Source of the DNA: Mariaggregatimicrobium sp964498785
GTDB taxonomy: Bacteria > Zhuqueibacterota > Zhuqueibacteria > Thermofontimicrobiales > Thiofontviventaceae
Direction: 5' to 3'
Length of the DNA stretch: 17,456 bases
Assembly: GCA_964498785.1 (NCBI GenBank)
Contig: CAZCJL010000137.1
Span: 1 to 17,456 of the forward strand
The notes below the pieces were generated by a model that saw only the letters and a list, made by a program, of their open reading frames with translations, had not been told where the DNA came from and searched no databases. The translations under genes and the position numbers were made by a program. Below are positions 14,456 through 17,456 of this stretch, piece after piece. Within the stretch, counting starts at the first letter, position 1; every line of letters starts with the position of its first letter.

Positions 14456-15534
14456 TACATACTAATATTCAAAAATTCTTCGGGATTGGTTTCTGCGATT
14501 TGCCAGAAATTATTTTCACCAATAGAGGAACGCAAGTTGATTGCAAAAGCACGTTCCGACCTGTCTAGTTCCACCATGTAAAAATCGGAGCCATACAGAA
14601 TACGGGTGCGGACTTTGGGATCGGTCAGGATTACGCTGAGCAGAGGCAGTAGTTCGTTTTCGTGCATGGTGTAAGATACATCCGAGTAAATGTTGTTGCT
14701 TGCTTTGATCAAATTGATAATGGCCGAAAACCAGCTTTGTTCCATTTTCGGATTCCAGGGAGTTACCAGATAATCATGAAGTTCAGGCCCGCCGCCCAAA
14801 TGAGCGAGATCAATTTTCACATCCGGGAATTTTTCCAACACATAGCGGTAATTATCGGGGTGGGAAAAACTCACTTTCACGTCGTCTTCATTTTTAAATT
14901 GAATGCCGGTTTTCGGATGCGATTTGACTTGCTTGCTCAATTTTTCATGTGTCTTTATACCACCTTTGGAACAATGGGCAATAATCGGGATTTTGTTTGT
15001 CTGCGCGTATTCATAAATCTCATCAAGTCCTCTTTCAAACGGATAAAAACCAAGCGGCGGATATAATTTCACTCCCGCAAATTCATGTTCTTCGATATAT
15101 TTTTTAACCAAATCTCCGATCTTTTCCCGTCGCGGATCAGCACAAATAAAGGGGAAAATGCGATCATGATAAAGCTCATGTTGTTTCATTTCAGCGAGTT
15201 CTTCAATTTGTGCTAAAAATGATTTCGGCGATTTTCCGGCATCCATATAATCGAAATCCATGGACAGGAGTACAAATTTAGTATTTTGAGGATAAAATCG
15301 ACTGAGCAGATCAAAAATTATGAATTGCGATTGATAATTTCCAATATTCATAAATGCAGCATACCGGTCAAAAATATCGTCATCGCTCCGGGGATTCAAT
15401 CGATTTAACAATTTCCCCAATGACTGACTAAATTTCTGGCGCGATAAAAAGCGGATCAAACCTAATGGCAAAAACTGTTCAGGTACGCACTGATTGGTAA
15501 ATATATGTGCATGGCAATTATAAATTGTACGCAT
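14455..15534 (-). CDS. Amidohydrolase-family metal-dependent hydrolase (COG2159 type)
   Basis: This 359-residue cytoplasmic TIM-barrel hydrolase has no signal peptide. The metal site is visible: N-terminal CHAH (His8, His10), Lys156 in FAGVKLYPP, His187 in PIIAHCSKGG, His245 in IDLAHLGGGP, and Asp317 in ILYGSDF. This set fits the amidohydrolase-2 group (aminocarboxymuconate decarboxylase, lactonase and lyase relatives). The substrate cannot be deduced. The ATG at 15534 follows GGAG at 7-nt spacing. It precedes the GH123-like gene on the same strand with a 182-bp gap, so it may process a sugar-acid or lactone product of the same pathway; that is inference. Confidence 0.85.
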   Translation of the reverse strand: MRTIYNCHAHIFTNQCVPEQFLPLGLIRFLSRQKFSQSLGKLLNRLNPRSDDDIFDRYAAFMNIGNYQSQFIIFDLLSRFYPQNTKFVLLSMDFDYMDAGKSPKSFLAQIEELAEMKQHELYHDRIFPFICADPRREKIGDLVKKYIEEHEFAGVKLYPPLGFYPFERGLDEIYEYAQTNKIPIIAHCSKGGIKTHEKLSKQVKSHPKTGIQFKNEDDVKVSFSHPDNYRYVLEKFPDVKIDLAHLGGGPELHDYLVTPWNPKMEQSWFSAIINLIKASNNIYSDVSYTMHENELLPLLSVILTDPKVRTRILYGSDFYMVELDRSERAFAINLRSSIGENNFWQIAETNPEEFLNISM

Positions 15535-15851
15535 ATTGACTCTCCTTTTTTATAACTATGACACGTTTATAATAATTGAGCAAATATTATACCCACTTAA
15601 CAAAAAACAAATCATTAGACAGGAGTCTTCACAAAAAAATATTTTCAGATATTCGGAGTCATAAGAGAATGATATTCAGGAAAGAACAAAACACTCAGTG
15701 AGATAATCACTCTAACAGAGGAAGAAAAGGGAGTTCTGGTATGATGTACGAAATTAAGTGCCAGTATTACAAATAGCATGGGTAATCAATTAACTATGCA
15801 TTAAAGAACACCAAAATAGATGGCGGGTTTAAGCAGGGAAGAGAAATATGT
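15535..15851. other. Intergenic stretch with a possible IS630-type relic
   Basis: No intact gene is visible. One plus-strand frame (15700-15866) reads ITLTEEEKGVL and, after three stop codons, MAGLSREEKYVYRFN. The two pieces are about 30 residues apart, which resembles the N-terminal helix-turn-helix of IS630-family transposases. The match is short and the rest of a transposase is absent, so this is at best an old remnant. The promoter for the amidohydrolase gene should lie near 15540-15600. Confidence 0.3.
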
Positions 15852-16115
15852 CTATCGTTTTAATGCTGAGACAACCGAAATCCATACTTTCCTGATCCAC
15901 TGACGCGAATAACGAATTCCCTGTGAACCTGTTAACAACGCGCCCACGCCAAACATTATCCAACTAAAACCATATAAACCAGCCCCCCATGTATAATAAA
16001 CGGAATTATTTGTTTTGACTGCAAGAGTCCCGGAAACCAGCGCTCCAATCCAACCCACCGGATAGTTTAGTATAAGAAGGAAAACACCGATCAAAAATCT
16101 GAAACTGAATTTCAT
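15852..16115 (-). CDS. Small two-helix membrane protein
   Basis: Unrecognised 87-residue protein. I chose the ATG at 16115 because AGGAT lies 7 nt upstream and the product starts MKFSFRFLIGVFLL. An upstream TTG at 16136 has no ribosome binding site. Two hydrophobic spans are present: about 5-33 (LILNYPVGWIGALVSG) and about 41-63 (WGAGLYGFSWIMFGVGALLTG). They are followed by a basic tail GIRYSRQWIRKVW. The NYPVGWIG and GSQGIRYSR stretches look conserved rather than random, but I cannot name a family. It stands alone, with about 320 bp to the next minus-strand gene. Confidence 0.55.
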   Translation of the reverse strand: MKFSFRFLIGVFLLILNYPVGWIGALVSGTLAVKTNNSVYYTWGAGLYGFSWIMFGVGALLTGSQGIRYSRQWIRKVWISVVSALKR

Positions 16116-16385
16116 CCAATATCCTGTTTTGTACAATTACCCTATTCATAATGTCGTCACCTTTTGGCAGAAATTTATTTGATAATCTTAATAAAATTGA
16201 CGGAGAAAAACAAGTAAATAATTTTAAAATTTGAAATATTTTTTGAAAAAAATGAAGCCCGTAAATTTTACATTGTTCTATGTTATTAAATTTCAATGAC
16301 TTTTTAAAGGGAAAAAATATCTCTTTTTTATTAGAATAAACACTTTTCGCTTGACTTATTCAAAATTATTTGCTATTAATATAAT

Positions 16386-16482
16386 ACCTCCCAAAGGATG
16401 TTCGACAAACAAATTGCGAACACTATCGTGTATCGCCTGTACACAGGGCATTACGCCCGTACATTTAACACCTTTGGGAGGT
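16386..16482. repeat. 97-bp inverted-repeat element with branched fold and T-tract
   Basis: ACCTCCCAAAGG (16386-16397) and CCTTTGGGAGGT (16471-16482) are perfect 12-bp arms. T's follow immediately on the plus strand (16482-16488). The interior holds further dyads: GTTCG/CGAAC (16400-16421), a short CAC/GTG hairpin, and TGTAC with GGGC against GCCC with GTACA (about 16439-16463). On the plus strand this is a multi-branched structure ending like an intrinsic terminator, 147 bp before the roadblock gene. It has no upstream plus-strand gene to terminate. A small non-autonomous mobile element is the main alternative to a cis-regulatory leader. Confidence 0.6.
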
Positions 16483-16629
16483 TTTTTTGTACTTTCTTGA
16501 AACTGCGATGCGTCCTCATTTAATGATCCTCTCTTCAATAAAAATTTCAGCAAAATTATCGCATAATATGTATTATGTAATTGAATAAATAATAAATAAT
16601 TTTTACTGAGTTAAAAAAGGAGATTTTAA
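16483..16629 (+). promoter_or_regulatory. AT-rich upstream region of the roadblock gene
   Basis: The 147 bp contain CATAAT/ATTATG arms around ATGT (16562-16577), AT-rich promoter-like sequence, and the ribosome binding site AAGGAG 7 nt before the ATG. No confident -10/-35 pair could be fixed. Confidence 0.35.
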
Positions 16630-17019
16630 ATGTCAACAAAATCCGAAAAAGTACAAAAATTATTAGAAAAATTTTCTACAGAGCTACAGGGATTAATTGC
16701 AACCGGAATAACCGACAATGAAACCGGGATGGTAATTGCTGGTGTTATTAAGGACCAAAAATTTAATATCGAAAATGCAGGATCCCTTTTTACAGAATCT
16801 TACTTAAAGGTTTCAAAGGCAATAGAAATTATGCAGGGCGGGAATCTTAAAGAAATACTTATCACCAGTGATAATCAGTTCCATATATTGACCTCGCTTT
16901 GTAATGGTAAATATCATCACGGGGTATGCGTTGATTCGCAACAGGTTCTAATTGGCTCCCTGAGAACTGTTAGTAGATTGTACCACGAAGAAATGGAAAA
17001 ATTATTGGAGAAATTTTGA
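16630..17019 (+). CDS. Roadblock/LC7-domain protein (MglB-like)
   Basis: The 129-residue protein is a single roadblock/LC7 domain. A first helix (KSEKVQKLLEKFSTELQG) leads into a strand-turn-strand (GLIATGITDNETGMVIAGV), a middle helix (SLFTESYLKVSKAIEIM), the second sheet pair (LKEILITSDNQFHILTSL and HHGVCVDSQQVLIGSLRTV), and a C-terminal helix (SRLYHEEMEKLLEKF). Bacterial members often form dimers that act on Ras-like GTPases such as MglA in polarity or motility control. No GTPase gene is visible here, so the partner is unknown. The start is clear: AAGGAG lies 7 nt before the ATG. It is isolated from the carbohydrate genes. Confidence 0.85.
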   Translation: MSTKSEKVQKLLEKFSTELQGLIATGITDNETGMVIAGVIKDQKFNIENAGSLFTESYLKVSKAIEIMQGGNLKEILITSDNQFHILTSLCNGKYHHGVCVDSQQVLIGSLRTVSRLYHEEMEKLLEKF

Positions 17020-17456
17020 TAGTCCCTGAACTAATTCAATAGCAACCGTAACTAACAATTTATTTTACAGCAATAGATTTACAATTCATTTTTGAGATTC
17101 TTTACCCGAATACAAATTCCGTCGTTGCTGACGATGGAATCAGCAAGACAAGCAGCACGCGCCGAAACACCAGTCATCCGATCGCATTTCTTCTGTCGTC
17201 AGCAGCACGATTAGCGCCCCACGATATACTCGTTTTTTAAATAAGCTCCTGATCGAAAAATCATTCAAATTGTTGGTCTTGTTATCCATTACACGTCGGA
17301 CACTTTAATTGCATATTCACATCACTGATTGATCAAAATAGAAGAATTGATTATTGCATCGCTTCTATCTAAAATATAGCGTCTTGTACAAGCATATTTT
17401 CTATCTTCTCAATATTTTATGGTAGATATGGGCGCTTGCCGCTATGTCGTATTTAA
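17020..17456. other. Terminal stretch without a convincing gene
   Basis: No intact gene is seen. On the minus strand an ATG at 17314 begins MQLKCPTCNG and then stops (17284-17282). A different frame continues as DNKTNNLNDFSIRSLFKKR, so a frameshifted zinc-ribbon gene remnant is conceivable. There is also the dyad GCTGACGA/TCGTCAGC between about 17137 and 17206, and the palindrome CTTGTACAAG at 17383-17392. None is strong evidence of function. Confidence 0.4.

Noticed and set aside
14662..15066. Plus-strand open frame of 134 codons opposite the amidohydrolase gene
   Set aside because: It is antisense to the conserved metal-binding motifs of the real gene and has no ribosome binding site.
16356..16553. 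Minus-strand open frame of 65 codons
   Set aside because: Much of it is encoded by the inverted-repeat element at 16386-16482, so its length is incidental.
16837..16848. QGG within the roadblock protein as a double-glycine leader
   Set aside because: It lies in the middle of a well-formed roadblock domain, at the end of a helix, and not after an N-terminal leader.

Overview
The window looks like accessory DNA from a Gram-negative bacterium of the FCB (Bacteroidota-like) group. The evidence is a TonB-dependent receptor carrying a carboxypeptidase-regulatory-like N-terminal domain, and two products (one intact, one broken) ending in a type IX secretion (T9SS) type A sorting domain with the NPFN and LLR signatures. 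Non-coding stretches are full of short palindromic repeats. The exact phylum is not decidable from the sequence alone; uncultured lineages such as Calditrichota or KSB1 would fit. No rRNA, tRNA or CRISPR array was seen.

Layout. 1-527: no convincing gene, several hairpins. 528-1243 (-): a decayed secreted carbohydrate-active protein spread over several frames, ending in a T9SS tail. 1369-3501 (-): an AT-rich cassette that reads as a small exported-peptide system. In transcription order it has the truncated 3' end of an ABC exporter, a multi-pass membrane protein, a membrane-anchored thioredoxin-like protein, a 53-residue peptide with a double-glycine leader and two cysteines in its core, a perfect hairpin, and a small membrane protein. 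The ABC gene is cut exactly at the edge of a dispersed repeat that occurs twice (3500-3703 and 3869-4099), with an array of consecutive palindromes between the copies.

4358-11208 is a glycan-use region. A membrane-anchored winged-helix regulator (-) diverges from a TonB-dependent receptor gene (+). The receptor gene has an apparent frameshift at a T7 tract, and its barrel is replaced by an unrelated tail. It is followed by a 1040-residue secreted GH28-like beta-helix enzyme with carbohydrate-binding modules and a T9SS tail. Convergent to that, on the minus strand, are a 1000-residue secreted GH123/DUF4091-like protein and a cytoplasmic amidohydrolase. A plausible division of labour is outer-surface cleavage by the two large secreted enzymes, uptake across the outer membrane (if the receptor works at all), and intracellular or peripheral processing by the amidohydrolase, under the wHTH regulator. 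This is inferred from gene order.

15535-17456: a faint IS630-like remnant, a small membrane protein (-), a 97-bp inverted-repeat element with branched internal structure and a T-tract, a roadblock/LC7 (MglB-like) protein (+), and a terminal stretch with no convincing gene.

The window mixes intact catabolic genes with decay: at least one multi-frame pseudogene, a truncated transporter gene, a chimeric receptor and a transposase-like relic. The most unusual item is the double-glycine peptide paired with its own thioredoxin.
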